Under the pieces are notes generated by a model. The model saw nothing but the letters and a program-made list of their open reading frames with translations. It made no database searches and was not told the DNA's origin. This document shows positions 16,005 to 25,078 of a stretch of DNA of 64,000 nt, piece by piece; the stretch's first letter is position 1, and every line of letters starts with the position of its first letter. The stretch is from Verrucomicrobiota bacterium (lineage in GTDB: Bacteria > Verrucomicrobiota > Verrucomicrobiia > Verrucomicrobiales > Akkermansiaceae): positions 36,839-100,838 of the forward strand of contig JAFLEH010000002.1 in the NCBI GenBank assembly GCA_017301995.1, given 5' to 3'. A program made the position numbers and the translations under genes.

Positions 16005-17027
16005 ATGAAACGCGATCCCATCAAATCCCGGACCGCGTTTCGCAAGGCTCTGGCCGGGTGGTTTGCGGCGCATGGAAAAGACTATCCGTGGCGGCGGACC
16101 ACCGATCCGTATGCGGTTCTGGTGTCCGAGGTGATGCTCCAGCAGACGCAGATCGCCACGGTGCTGGGCAGGGGGTATTACTCGCGGTTTATGGACGGGT
16201 TTCCGGATGTGGAAACGCTGGCGGTGGCGGACGACGAGCGTTTGCTGAAAGTGTGGGAGGGGCTCGGCTACTACCGGCGTGCGAGGATGTTGCGGGATAC
16301 GGCGCGGGCGGTGCTGGAGCGGCATGGCGGGGTGTTTCCGCAGGATTGGGATGGGCTGTTGGCCCTTCCGGGCATCGGCCGCTACACGGCCGGGGCGGTG
16401 CGCGCGTTCGCGTTCGATCTGCCGGGAGCTGTGGTGGATGGAAATGTGGCGCGGGTGTTGGCCCGGCTGATGGATTTCCGCGATGCGGTGGACGCCGCCG
16501 CCGGAAAGGTTCGATTGGCGGAGTGGGCGGAGCGTTTGGAGGATCCTGCCGCGCCACGGGTTCACAACTCGGCGCTGATGGAGTTGGGCCAGACCCACTG
16601 TCGGCCGGGTCAGCCGGATTGCGCGGGCTGCCCGGTTTCCGGATTCTGCCTCGCCGCGGACCCGACAACGCTGCCGGTGAAGGCAAAGCGGGTGACGGTC
16701 ACGGAAGTCGATGAACACGCACTCTGGTGCCGCGACCGGCGGGGACGTTTGTTGGTGGCGTGCGACGACGGCGGGCGGAGAACCGGATTGTGGCGGCTGC
16801 CGGTGCGTGCTGCCGCCGAGACGGCCGATTGGCCGGTGGTGATGGAGCGGTCCCACGCGATCACCCGCTACCGGGTTAGATTGAAGGTTCACGCTGTGCC
16901 CGGAACGGTCAAACCGTTTTCCGGCGAGGCATGGAAATCCATGGCGGAACTGGCGGCACTGCCGATGTCCGCGCCATTCCGCAAGGTGGTTGAGGAAATG
17001 TCCGCGGGAAATGAAAATCCGGTGTGA
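16005..17027 (+). CDS. mutY: A/G-specific adenine glycosylase
   Basis: 340 residues. Removes adenine mispaired with 8-oxoguanine in base excision repair. Seen: SEVMLQQTQ with catalytic Glu (E42), helix-hairpin-helix LPGIGRYTAG (residues 121-130), catalytic Asp in VVDGNVAR (D145), and the [4Fe-4S] cluster ligands C199-x6-C206-x2-C209-x5-C215. A C-terminal NUDIX-like domain (from about residue 225, with WRLP) recognises 8-oxoG. The start MKRDPIKSR lies 8 bp after the phosphohexomutase stop; the longer frame overlaps that gene. Confidence 0.95.
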   Translation: MKRDPIKSRTAFRKALAGWFAAHGKDYPWRRTTDPYAVLVSEVMLQQTQIATVLGRGYYSRFMDGFPDVETLAVADDERLLKVWEGLGYYRRARMLRDTARAVLERHGGVFPQDWDGLLALPGIGRYTAGAVRAFAFDLPGAVVDGNVARVLARLMDFRDAVDAAAGKVRLAEWAERLEDPAAPRVHNSALMELGQTHCRPGQPDCAGCPVSGFCLAADPTTLPVKAKRVTVTEVDEHALWCRDRRGRLLVACDDGGRRTGLWRLPVRAAAETADWPVVMERSHAITRYRVRLKVHAVPGTVKPFSGEAWKSMAELAALPMSAPFRKVVEEMSAGNENPV

Positions 17028-17061
17028 CGTGGGGCGGGTTCCGTGCTTTCTTGGCGGGGGA

Positions 17062-17847
17062 ATGATTGTCTTCAAGCAGATGGCATGGTGGGTGCTGGCG
17101 GTGGTGTCACTGCCGGGTTGCATGCGTCCCGGATCGCCGCCACCGGAACGGACCTCGCCAGGGCCGCTGGCTCGGGAAATCGTGCATCAACGGGCATCCG
17201 CGGTGATGGTGGTCGCCCGCGACAGCATTCAGGATTGGGCCGATGAGGGATTTCCAAAACGCTATTCCAGCGAGGACGTGGACGGTGGGTCGGCGGCTCC
17301 GGTGGCCCCCGATGGGTATTTTCTAACCGCCGATCACGTGCTCGCTCGCATGAGCCACGGGCGGAACGCCTTCGTGCTCTATGGGTTGGGCCATCAACTG
17401 GTGACCGCCAGGGCGCGGGTGGTTTGGCGCTCGGCCGCCGCGGACCTGGCGCTCTTGCATGCGCCGCTTGACACACCGTTTTTCTATCAATGGACGCCGC
17501 CGGGGCAGTGGCTGGCGGAGGGAACTTGGGTGGTTCACGGCGGCATCGCGACAGGCCGCGAATCGGCCGCGGGGCGTCTAACGACAGCGCTGCCTCCCGA
17601 AGGCCGGTTCACCCGACCGAGGCGGTTCCGGCTGGATATTCCTCTGAAGCCCGGCGACAGCGGCGGTCCGGTTGTGGACGCCCACGGGCGTCTGGTGGGG
17701 GTGAATTCGGCGGTCGAGTTTCTCGTTCCGATGGATACCGCGTTTTTTGTGGATTCGGAGGGTTCGCGGCCGAATGTCCGGACGCTTGGGGAAGTGGTCC
17801 GGAAGGATCGGATCCGAAAGAACCGCGCGGAGGGTCGCGTAAACTGA
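17062..17847 (+). CDS. Trypsin-like serine peptidase, lipoprotein
   Basis: 261 residues. The N-terminus MIVFKQMAWWVLAVVSLPGC is a type II signal with lipobox LPGC, so the enzyme is probably anchored on the outer or inner membrane facing the periplasm. A complete S1 (HtrA-like) triad is visible: His in TADHVL, Asp in AADLALL, Ser in PGDSGGPVVD. No PDZ domain follows, which separates it from DegP/DegS. The GGGGG run directly before ATG 17062 serves as ribosome-binding site. It follows mutY by 34 bp. Substrates are unknown. Confidence 0.85.
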   Translation: MIVFKQMAWWVLAVVSLPGCMRPGSPPPERTSPGPLAREIVHQRASAVMVVARDSIQDWADEGFPKRYSSEDVDGGSAAPVAPDGYFLTADHVLARMSHGRNAFVLYGLGHQLVTARARVVWRSAAADLALLHAPLDTPFFYQWTPPGQWLAEGTWVVHGGIATGRESAAGRLTTALPPEGRFTRPRRFRLDIPLKPGDSGGPVVDAHGRLVGVNSAVEFLVPMDTAFFVDSEGSRPNVRTLGEVVRKDRIRKNRAEGRVN

Positions 17848-17908
17848 CGCGCCGGGCGGGTGAGAATCACGGATGGTTTCGTGGGGCGGCGCACGGCGGA
17901 AGGCATCT

Positions 17909-18340
17909 ATGTTATTTTTTGGAAAAAACCGGCTTTTTATGTTAGCTTGCGCGGCGCTCGTTGCATCGTGCCGTCCGGTGAGCGACGCGTGGGTCAGCGG
18001 CTGGACCGAGGCCCAGGCCAACGACCGGATCATGTTGGTCAGGGAGGAGCCACGGACGCTCGGATTCCAGCGGTTGGTGAGCCAATCGGGTGTCTATCCG
18101 GATCTCGGGATCTTCCTGCATGTCCATGGGATGCCGGATTTTCTGGCGGAGAGCACCACGGAGAACCGGCATTTCCTGATCCTCTATTATCTCGAGGACC
18201 ATTGCGCGTTCGCCTGCCGGGCGAAGGCTCCCAGCACGCGGGTCATCGAGTTTGACGGACCCTATCCGATCACCGACCGCGAATACGAACTGCTGGACGG
18301 GTTGAAGACCGAGGCGGCGAAGAAAAAGCGCAAGAAATAG
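17909..18340 (+). CDS. Hypothetical lipoprotein
   Basis: 143 residues. The start MLFFGKNRLFMLACAALVAS followed by C gives a type II signal peptide (lipobox VASC). The mature protein (EEPRTLGFQRLVSQSGVYPD, FLILYYLEDHCAFACRAKAP) has no family I know. It ends in a lysine-rich tail (AAKKKRKK). The codon TTA in its signal (17941-17943) lies in a GTTAG context. It sits 61 bp after the trypsin-like gene and converges with the next lipoprotein gene. Confidence 0.65.
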   Translation: MLFFGKNRLFMLACAALVASCRPVSDAWVSGWTEAQANDRIMLVREEPRTLGFQRLVSQSGVYPDLGIFLHVHGMPDFLAESTTENRHFLILYYLEDHCAFACRAKAPSTRVIEFDGPYPITDREYELLDGLKTEAAKKKRKK

Positions 18341-18354
18341 CGGCGGGCTGCGGA

Positions 18355-18834
18355 TCAGAAAACAGCGGGCTTGCGCCACATGTGGGATCGTTCCGAGGCG
18401 ATTTCCCGACCGTTTCTGAGCAGCGTGATCTGCCACGCGAGGACCCTGCCGTTTTTCAGGTAGTTCGAGCCCGTGATGGCGAATTCCGCCCGCCCTGACG
18501 CGGCACTGGCGGGAAATTTTCTAACCTGCCGCAGCACTTTGCTGGCGGTGGCCCCCTGCTGATATTCGAAGCGCACCTCCACCTCGCCGCCTCCCGCGCC
18601 TTTCGGATCGCTCCAGACGGCGGTGTAGTAGGTCCCCAGACGTTCCTGTTGCTCCGCCACCGAGACCGCTCCGTAAAGCCGGCGGATTTTCTCGCCACGG
18701 ACCATCGGGTCGATCGAGTGATCGAGCTTGGTGTCCGACAATTTGAAGGTCTTCACCTCCAGCGGCGGTTGCGGACCGGCGCAGGAGGCGATCAGGGCCG
18801 CACCCAACAGCGGCAACAGGCGGAAGGAGGACAT
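18355..18834 (-). CDS. Hypothetical lipoprotein
   Basis: 159 residues. Signal MSSFRLLPLLGAALIASC has lipobox IASC. The mature part holds VKTFKLSDTKLDHSIDPMVR and RRLYGAVSVAEQQERLGTYY and a beta-rich C-terminal half (VEVRFEYQQG, AEFAITGSNYLKNGRVLAW). I have seen similar small Verrucomicrobia lipoproteins but know no function. It lies 19 bp downstream of the NPYG-repeat lipoprotein on the same strand. Confidence 0.7.
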   Translation of the reverse strand: MSSFRLLPLLGAALIASCAGPQPPLEVKTFKLSDTKLDHSIDPMVRGEKIRRLYGAVSVAEQQERLGTYYTAVWSDPKGAGGGEVEVRFEYQQGATASKVLRQVRKFPASAASGRAEFAITGSNYLKNGRVLAWQITLLRNGREIASERSHMWRKPAVF

Positions 18835-18853
18835 GGACCGCGGCGTTTCTTGG

Positions 18854-19294
18854 TTAGGGGACGATGAAGATCTTCTTGTTCTCCGGGTCGCGGACTTTCT
18901 GGCCGGACTTGTAACCGGAGATATCGATCACCCGGTTGGGATCGAAGGGGCTGATGACCTGATCGGGGTTGTTGGTGCGCTGTGCCACAGGGTATTCGGT
19001 TGGGGCAATGGGACCCGGGCCGGGCGTGGGTGTCGGAGTGGGCGAGGGAGCCGGCCCGTAGGGGTTGTTGCCTTGGGCACCGGGTGTGTTGGGGGATCCG
19101 TATGGATTGGGCGTGCCGTAGGGGTTAGGGGTTCCGTAGGGATTCTGCATGCCGGTTTGGCCGTAGGGAGGCGCCGGACGGCGATTGCCGTATTGCCCGT
19201 AGGGATGCGTGTCGTAGTATTGGTCGTCGGTGCAGGACGCGAGAGCGCACAGCCCGAAGAGGCCGGCGAGGATGTGGCGTGGAGTCATGCTCAT
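18854..19294 (-). CDS. Lipoprotein with NPYG repeats
   Basis: 146 residues. Signal MSMTPRHILAGLFGLCALASC, lipobox LASC. The mature N-terminal half is a low-complexity series of PYG motifs (NPYGTP, NPYGTP, NPYGSP, NNPYGP), then a Pro/Thr stretch (PSPTPTPTPGPGP) that could cross the periplasm or span peptidoglycan. The C-terminus IDISGYKSGQKVRDPENKKI ends in FIVP, a small conserved-looking module that I have seen at the end of other Verrucomicrobia lipoproteins. The role is unknown. Confidence 0.75.
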   Translation of the reverse strand: MSMTPRHILAGLFGLCALASCTDDQYYDTHPYGQYGNRRPAPPYGQTGMQNPYGTPNPYGTPNPYGSPNTPGAQGNNPYGPAPSPTPTPTPGPGPIAPTEYPVAQRTNNPDQVISPFDPNRVIDISGYKSGQKVRDPENKKIFIVP

Positions 19295-19333
19295 GGGACG
19301 TGGGGTTGGCGGAGTGTATTCGAAGCGGACGGT

Positions 19334-20152
19334 TTATGCAAACAGATGCTTGGAGAGGATGGCGAGTTTGCGGGCCTGGGTCAACCGGTATCGTTTCTCA
19401 AAAACGCGGAAACCGTCGGACCTCATGGCATGAAGGAGGGTTTCGTAGATTTCCGACATGATCCGTGCGGGCCTCAGGGCGGCCCGGTCCGCCTGGGGAA
19501 GCGCGGCCGCGGCCTCGTCGAAGTGGGCTTGCGCGCGGTCGGCCAGTTCGGCGGCGAGAGCCGCAAACCGTCGGTCTCCGGCGGAAACGGGGAGGTCGGC
19601 CTCCGTGAGTCCATGGCGGGAAAGGGCCTCCAAAGGAAGATAGAGTCGGCCGTTTGACAGGTCCTCATTCACGTCGCGCAGGATATTGGTGATCTGGAGC
19701 GCCTTGCCGAGCGCGACCGCGTAGGTTTCCGAGCCCGGCTCGGTGCAGCCGAACAGCCGGATCGACACAAGCCCCACGGCGCAAGCGACTCTCCAGATGT
19801 ATCCCTCGAGGTTCTCCCATTTTTCGAATCGGATAGGTTCCAGATCCATCAGGCAGCCGTCGATGATGGCGGCGGGCAGGTCCGGCGGAATTTTCCGGCG
19901 CTCCAGCATGGAAACGACCTCCCGTTGGAAATCATCCGGCCCAATGAAACCGTGGAGCAGTCCGTTTTTCCAAGCTGTTAGAGCGGACCGGCGATCACCG
20001 ACGGGCGATGCGGTTTCATCCGCCAGATCGTCCACGGTCCGGCAGAAGGCGTAAAACACCACCGCGTCGTCGCGCCGGTCCCTGGTCAAAACCCGGAGGG
20101 CGAAAGCCAGGTTCGACTTCGCGCGGCGGGTGATGTCCGAGGCGGCGGACAC
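19334..20152 (-). CDS. Squalene/phytoene synthase family protein
   Basis: About 272 residues. Trans-isoprenyl diphosphate synthase, head-to-head type. First Asp-rich motif in RTVDDLADE and second in NILRDVNEDLSNGRLYLP, the two Mg2+-diphosphate sites; YAFCR is also conserved. It could make squalene for hopanoids (HpnC/HpnD) or phytoene for carotenoids; no hpn or crt neighbours help decide. The start is set at the GTG at 20152, just after the lepB stop; a GTG at 20197 would overlap lepB by 40 bp. It is the last gene of the PBP-lepB-synthase block on this strand. Confidence 0.85.
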   Translation of the reverse strand: MSAASDITRRAKSNLAFALRVLTRDRRDDAVVFYAFCRTVDDLADETASPVGDRRSALTAWKNGLLHGFIGPDDFQREVVSMLERRKIPPDLPAAIIDGCLMDLEPIRFEKWENLEGYIWRVACAVGLVSIRLFGCTEPGSETYAVALGKALQITNILRDVNEDLSNGRLYLPLEALSRHGLTEADLPVSAGDRRFAALAAELADRAQAHFDEAAAALPQADRAALRPARIMSEIYETLLHAMRSDGFRVFEKRYRLTQARKLAILSKHLFA

Positions 20153-20157
20153 GGCGG

Positions 20158-21390
20158 TCAGTCGATGAATCCCCAGTGACTGGTGCTGAACGGCCACAGT
20201 GAGAACAGGGCGGGCCCTACCAGGTTGAACTCTTTCACGGGGCCCCAGTAGCGGGAATCGAGCGAGTTTCCGGTGTTGTCGCCGAGGGCCGCGTATTCCC
20301 GCATACCCGGCCGGGCGCGGGCAGCCAGATCGAGGGTGTCGGTGGGTTTCATGAGGCGGGGCGGGATCCTGGATCCTTGAGGGTTGGCAAGCAGATAGCC
20401 GCTTGGATTGAGCTCGGCGTATTTGCCGGCGGGATGGGCGACGCGCTGGATGCCGGGTTCCAGCAGGATTTTCCCATGATTGAGCACCTCCGGAGTCGCG
20501 ACGGACAGCGAATCTCCCGGAAGGCCGCAGAGCCGCTTGATATAGTGCGATCCTGCCGCCTGATCGCCGGACGACTGATGGATGCCGCGGTTCTCGATGG
20601 TGTCGAACACGAAAACCTCGCCGCGTTTCGGATTGCGGAAATGATAGGACACCTTGTCAACCAAGACGAGGTCACCGGTGTCGATGTATCCCTCGGCCAG
20701 AACGACGCCTTTTTTCAGAACGCCGTCGTTCTGGGAGTATGCCTCAATGAGTGCCCTCTTGAGACCGGCGTCCAACATCGGACCTCCTGGGGCGGGGAGT
20801 CTCAGCGGCGGTGCGTCCAGCGAAATCAGATAGGATTTGCTGAAAAAATGCATCCATTGGAAATCGCGGCAAACCTCGCGCGGGTCCAAAGAACTTCCAA
20901 GAACCCATCCCTTTGGAGAAAGCGTCCGGTCGCGATCATTGATGACCTTGACGTAGGACCGGCCCCGGTGGATCTGTTCGAGAACGCGGCTGGGTGCTGA
21001 GGGCCATTCGGCCTCGGGCTTCTGATAGCCCGTGATCCCGTTGAGCGTCGGCATCATCGATCCCGTGGGGATGCGGAACGGTTGCAGATAGTAGGCGCGC
21101 AACCCAAGCGCGATGACGATCGCCACGAACATGACCTCCACATTTTCCTCGAACCATGTCAGCGGCGCCTCGCGGGGCAGCGCGTTTTCGCAGGTCGCCT
21201 GGAGCTGCTTGGAGGCCTCCTTCACCAAGTCCTGATTGCCCGCGCGGATGGCATCCAATAGATCCTCACGGCGCGAATTGATCTCGTCGATCCGATCCGG
21301 CTTCAGCAGATCGCGTTTGTAATGGAGAAACTTCCGCGCGCCTTTTGCGAGCAGCTTGGCCTCCTTTTTCCACATGGGTGTGAAGAACAT
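20158..21390 (-). CDS. lepB: Signal peptidase I, long form
   Basis: 410 residues. Cleaves type I signal peptides on the periplasmic side. Catalytic Ser in PTGSMMPTL (S111) and general-base Lys in HYIKRLCGLPGD (K285), plus GDNTGNSLDSRYWGPV (box E). One membrane segment near residues 86-100 (VMFVAIVIALGLRAYYL). Unusual: a charged, probably coiled N-terminal region of about 80 residues before the membrane segment and a large insertion of about 100 residues between the Ser and Lys boxes. Long LepB forms are, from memory, common in this phylum and in Bacteroidetes. The promoter side holds the perfect inverted repeat at 21435-21536. Confidence 0.93.
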   Translation of the reverse strand: MFFTPMWKKEAKLLAKGARKFLHYKRDLLKPDRIDEINSRREDLLDAIRAGNQDLVKEASKQLQATCENALPREAPLTWFEENVEVMFVAIVIALGLRAYYLQPFRIPTGSMMPTLNGITGYQKPEAEWPSAPSRVLEQIHRGRSYVKVINDRDRTLSPKGWVLGSSLDPREVCRDFQWMHFFSKSYLISLDAPPLRLPAPGGPMLDAGLKRALIEAYSQNDGVLKKGVVLAEGYIDTGDLVLVDKVSYHFRNPKRGEVFVFDTIENRGIHQSSGDQAAGSHYIKRLCGLPGDSLSVATPEVLNHGKILLEPGIQRVAHPAGKYAELNPSGYLLANPQGSRIPPRLMKPTDTLDLAARARPGMREYAALGDNTGNSLDSRYWGPVKEFNLVGPALFSLWPFSTSHWGFID

Positions 21391-21434
21391 GGGAGGCGCA
21401 CCCTACCCGCCAAACCCCACCCTGGCAAGCCACA

Positions 21435-21536
21435 ACATGGGGTCAGTCCTCGCATGGTAACATTTTGCCCGGGAGCAGCCCGGCTTTCAGGTGCGCATTG
21501 GATAAAAATGTTACCATGCGAGGACTGACCCCATGT
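21435..21536. repeat. Perfect 32-bp inverted repeat, MITE/RAYT-like element
   Basis: Arms 21435-21466 and 21505-21536 are exact reverse complements (outer end ACATGGGGTCAGTCCTCGC, inner end GGTAACATTTT). The 38-base loop holds a small hairpin CCGGG-AGCAG-CCCGG. The element lies 5 bp past the PBP stop and 44 bp before the lepB start. From memory, GGGGTCAGTCCTCGC ends resemble sequences beside IS200-like (RAYT) transposases in this group; no transposase is here. In RNA it would form a very stable hairpin between the two genes. Confidence 0.9.
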
Positions 21537-21541
21537 GAGGG

Positions 21542-23947
21542 CTACTCTTCGACCGGGAGGGCTCGGGGTGGGTCGGCGGGGGAGTCGTAGGGTTCGGGTT
21601 CGTCAACCGGGAGGGCACGTGGTGGGGGATCGTAGCGGGGTTCGTCTTCGACCGGGAGGGCGCGTGGCGGTGGAGCGAGATGGTCTTCGACGGGGAGTGC
21701 GCGGGGCGGCTTGGCCGCAGGATCATTGGCGGCGAGCGGTTGGTCATCGCCGACGGCGATGGCGCGGGCCGGGTGAAGCGGGCAGAGGTCGGTTTCGGAT
21801 AGGACCGTGTCGGATGGGATATGGTCGTGGTAGGCGGTGCCTTGTTCCTGGCAGCCATCGGTGGCGCGCCGTCCGGAGAGGCGGCAGAGGAGGCAATCGA
21901 CCATGGCGACGTTGGCGTCGAGTTTGCCGGCCTTGTAGCCCAGGCGGTCGGCGGTTTTCATGATATCCACCCAGACCGGCAGCGAGAGCGTGGCGCCGTA
22001 TCCGCCCTGGAGGGTTTTCTTCGGGGTGTCGAATCCGACCCAGACGGCGCAGGTTAGATTGGAGGTGAAACCGGCGAACCAGGCGTCCTTGAAATCGTTG
22101 GTGGTGCCGGTTTTTCCGCCGCAGGGTTTGTCGAATCCGAGGCGGGAAACCGACGCCGCGGTGCCGCGCGAGGTCACTTCGGTTAGAACGCGGGTGACTT
22201 CCCATGAGGTTCCGGCTTTGGCTGAGGAGAGTTCGAGCGGTGGGGACGAGTAGAGCACATTGCCCTTTTTGTCACGGATTTCGGAAATCAGATAGGGTCG
22301 GTAGCGGGTGCCGCCGTTGGGAAACATGGTATAGGCGCTGGCGATTTCCCACGGGGTGGCTTCCCACGCTCCCAGATAGGCCGCGGGGTTGCGGGGCATC
22401 GGGTTTCCGAATCCCGCGTCGGTGGCCACGGTGGCCACGTTGTTCATGCCGGCGTAGTTTCCAACGCGCACCGACATGGTGTTGCGCGAGCGGATCAGGC
22501 CATAGGACGCGGGAAACAGTCCGCCGAATTTTCCGTCGGAGTTTTGCGGCCGCCAAGTGCCCGCGCCCTTGATCTCGCCAGGCTGGATGGGACCGTCACT
22601 GATGCTGGTGTCCGGTCGGAGCCCTTGGTCGAAGGCAGCCAGATAGACGAACGGTTTGAACAGCGAGCCGATCTGCCGTCCCTGGCCGAGGATCGCCCGG
22701 TTGAACTTCGACTCGTTGGCGTCACGGCCGCCGACGACGGCCAGCACGGCTCCGGTGCGGTTTTCCACCATGACGGCCGCGCCCTGGATGTACGCCGGTT
22801 CGTCGCGGCGTTCCGCGGGAAGCGCGCGCCATGCCGAACGCGTCTGATGGGGATAGCCCGGGATCCGCTCGATTTCGCGCAGTTTCTTGTCGAGCGCCTC
22901 CTCGCCCTTTTGTTGGAGGCGGAGGTCGATGGTGGTATGGATGGTTAGACCGCCGAGCGCGATGTTTTCCTTTTCGAGGATGATTTCCAGATCGCGGCGG
23001 ATGGCGTCCATGGCGTAGGATTCCTGGTTCTCGCGCCGCCATTGGGGGCGGATTTCGATAGGTTCCCGTTTGGCCGCGTCGGCGTCGGCGCGGGTGATGG
23101 CTTTGGCGTCCACCATGCGTTCCAGGGTGGTGTCGCGTTCGCGGATGGCGGCTTGCAGCGATTTGAACGGATTGAACGCGTCCGGGCCGCGGACGATGCC
23201 GGCCAGCATCGCCGATTCGGATAGGGTGAGTTCGGACGGATGGCGTTCGAAATAGACGCGCGCCGCCTCGCCGATGCCGCGGATCTGGCGGCCCCAGTTG
23301 ATCTGGTTGATGTAGGCTTCCAGGATGTGGTCTTTGTCCATCGCGGCCTCGATCCGGATGGCGATCGCGATTTCCAGGAATTTCCGGTCGAGTTGGCGGA
23401 GTACGTCACCCTTTTTCTCGCCCTCCTTCAGGCCGAACACGTCGGATGCGAGTTGTTGGGTGATGGTGGAGGCTCCCTCGCGTTTGCCGCGGGAGTTGGC
23501 GAAAGCCGCGCGGGCGATGCCGATGGGATCCATGCCGGGGTGATGATAGAATCGCTCGTCCTCGCGGGCGACGATCGCCTTGCGGAAATTCTCCGCCACT
23601 TGGGCGAGCGGGACGATCGTGCGTTTCTCCCCGTGGATCCGGCCGATTTCCTCGCCGAGGCGGTCGAGAACGACCGAACGTTCGGGCATGTCGCGGAGTT
23701 TCCCGAGATCGTAGGTGCGGGCGCGGGAGCCGTAGATCACCGCGAGAACGATCACCCCGTAGAGGCCGGCGACCATGGGCAGGCCGATCAGGCGCAGCAG
23801 CAGCCGAGGAGCCGGAGAAAAGGGCCGGGTGAGAAAAACGAAGAGATGGAACGGCCAAAGCAGCAACAGCGACAGCCCGCCGGGTCGGCGGCGTGGCTGG
23901 GCGTCCCGGCGGCGGGAGTTGGTTTCTTGCGGGTTGCGTTTTGCCAT
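21542..23947 (-). CDS. Class A penicillin-binding protein with repeated C-terminal tail
   Basis: 801 residues. Bifunctional peptidoglycan synthase. An N-terminal cytoplasmic basic stretch (RRRPGG) is followed by hydrophobic segments (to about residue 75). The glycosyltransferase domain shows AREDERFYHHPG (catalytic Glu) and GASTITQQLA. The transpeptidase shows Ser and Lys in IGSLFKPFVYLAAF, SRN in LIRSRNTMSV, and KTG in GGKTGTTNDFKDAWFAGF. After a Cys-containing segment (DCLLCRLSGRR) the tail carries four copies of PPRALPVE/D with acidic spacers. The start MAKRNPQE was chosen over the longer frame because the extension is not PBP-like. Confidence 0.92.
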   Translation of the reverse strand: MAKRNPQETNSRRRDAQPRRRPGGLSLLLLWPFHLFVFLTRPFSPAPRLLLRLIGLPMVAGLYGVIVLAVIYGSRARTYDLGKLRDMPERSVVLDRLGEEIGRIHGEKRTIVPLAQVAENFRKAIVAREDERFYHHPGMDPIGIARAAFANSRGKREGASTITQQLASDVFGLKEGEKKGDVLRQLDRKFLEIAIAIRIEAAMDKDHILEAYINQINWGRQIRGIGEAARVYFERHPSELTLSESAMLAGIVRGPDAFNPFKSLQAAIRERDTTLERMVDAKAITRADADAAKREPIEIRPQWRRENQESYAMDAIRRDLEIILEKENIALGGLTIHTTIDLRLQQKGEEALDKKLREIERIPGYPHQTRSAWRALPAERRDEPAYIQGAAVMVENRTGAVLAVVGGRDANESKFNRAILGQGRQIGSLFKPFVYLAAFDQGLRPDTSISDGPIQPGEIKGAGTWRPQNSDGKFGGLFPASYGLIRSRNTMSVRVGNYAGMNNVATVATDAGFGNPMPRNPAAYLGAWEATPWEIASAYTMFPNGGTRYRPYLISEIRDKKGNVLYSSPPLELSSAKAGTSWEVTRVLTEVTSRGTAASVSRLGFDKPCGGKTGTTNDFKDAWFAGFTSNLTCAVWVGFDTPKKTLQGGYGATLSLPVWVDIMKTADRLGYKAGKLDANVAMVDCLLCRLSGRRATDGCQEQGTAYHDHIPSDTVLSETDLCPLHPARAIAVGDDQPLAANDPAAKPPRALPVEDHLAPPPRALPVEDEPRYDPPPRALPVDEPEPYDSPADPPRALPVEE

Positions 23948-24045
23948 GGGCGGGGCGAGTATAGCGCACGCCGGGCCGGCAATCCACACCAGATTCAATG
24001 GACAAACAAACCGGCGCATCCGTGCCGCTGGAAACCACGCAAACC

Positions 24046-25047
24046 ATGAAACACCAATTCCTCACATCCCTCATCCTCGCCGGAAGCTGGTTGCTTCCCG
24101 CGGGGCCCAGCCTGCACGGGAGCGAGCCCGTGCGCGACGTGGCGGATCTGGTCCGCCTGCAATCCCAGGTGGAAACGGTAGCCGCCAAGGTGACTCCGGC
24201 CACGGTGGCGCTGCTTTCCGAAGCGACCGGTTCGTCCGGTTCCGGTGTGGTGACCACCGCCGACGGACTCGTTCTAACGGCCGCGCATGTGGTCCACGGC
24301 GCGAAGGACTTGCTGGTGGTTTTCCCCAACGGGAAACAGGTCAAGGGCAAGGTCCTCGGCGCCAATTACTCCAAGGACATCGCGATGGTCCGCATCACCG
24401 ACGCGGGCCCGTGGCCGTTCGCCGAGCGCGGCGAATCGAAGCCGCTCGCCGCGGGCGATTGGGTGATCGCCATGGGCCACTCCGCCGGGTTCGATCCCGA
24501 CCGTCCGCCGCCTGTTAGATTCGGGCGCGTGATCTCGAAAGGTCCGGGCAATTTTCTAACCACCGATTGCACACTGATAGGCGGCGACTCGGGCGGACCG
24601 TTGTTCGATCTGGACGGGCGGATCGTCGGGATCAATTCCAACATCGGCCAATCGGTGAAAAACAACAACCACGCGGGCATCGACGGATTCCGCGACGATT
24701 GGGACCGCCTGTTGGCCGGCGAGGGCTGGGGCAGGCTGGCGCTCAACCCGTTCGCCAACCCCGAGATGCCGGTGTTGGGGATCGAGATGGGCTTGCGGAC
24801 CCGCGGTGAAGGCGTGCCCGTGGCCGGTGTGGTGCCGCGTTCGCCCGCCGCCGCCGCAGGGGTCAAGATCGGCGATGTGATTACCGCCGTGGACGGCAGC
24901 AAGATCGGAAACGGCAACGAATTGTTGCAGGTGTTGGCAAAGAAACAGCCGGGAGACGTGGTGACCCTCGATCTCCGGCGGGACGAAAAGCCGGTAAAAG
25001 TCAAAGTCACCCTGGATCGCCGCAACCGGCTGTATCGCGAACGCTAA
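24046..25047 (+). CDS. HtrA/DegP-like serine protease with one PDZ domain
   Basis: 333 residues. Signal peptide MKHQFLTSLILAGSWLLPAG. Trypsin-like triad is complete: H81 in TAAHVVHG, D111 in KDIAMV, S182 in GGDSGGPLFD. One PDZ domain near residues 235-325 (VPVAGVVPRSPAAAAGVKIG). It is expected in the periplasm for protein quality control or as a sensor protease. It is shorter than DegP (two PDZ) and close to DegS in layout but without a clear retained membrane anchor. A related but degenerate gene follows 31 bp downstream. Confidence 0.88.
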   Translation: MKHQFLTSLILAGSWLLPAGPSLHGSEPVRDVADLVRLQSQVETVAAKVTPATVALLSEATGSSGSGVVTTADGLVLTAAHVVHGAKDLLVVFPNGKQVKGKVLGANYSKDIAMVRITDAGPWPFAERGESKPLAAGDWVIAMGHSAGFDPDRPPPVRFGRVISKGPGNFLTTDCTLIGGDSGGPLFDLDGRIVGINSNIGQSVKNNNHAGIDGFRDDWDRLLAGEGWGRLALNPFANPEMPVLGIEMGLRTRGEGVPVAGVVPRSPAAAAGVKIGDVITAVDGSKIGNGNELLQVLAKKQPGDVVTLDLRRDEKPVKVKVTLDRRNRLYRER

Positions 25048-25078
25048 CGGAATTCGGATAAACCAACCTATTCTAGCT

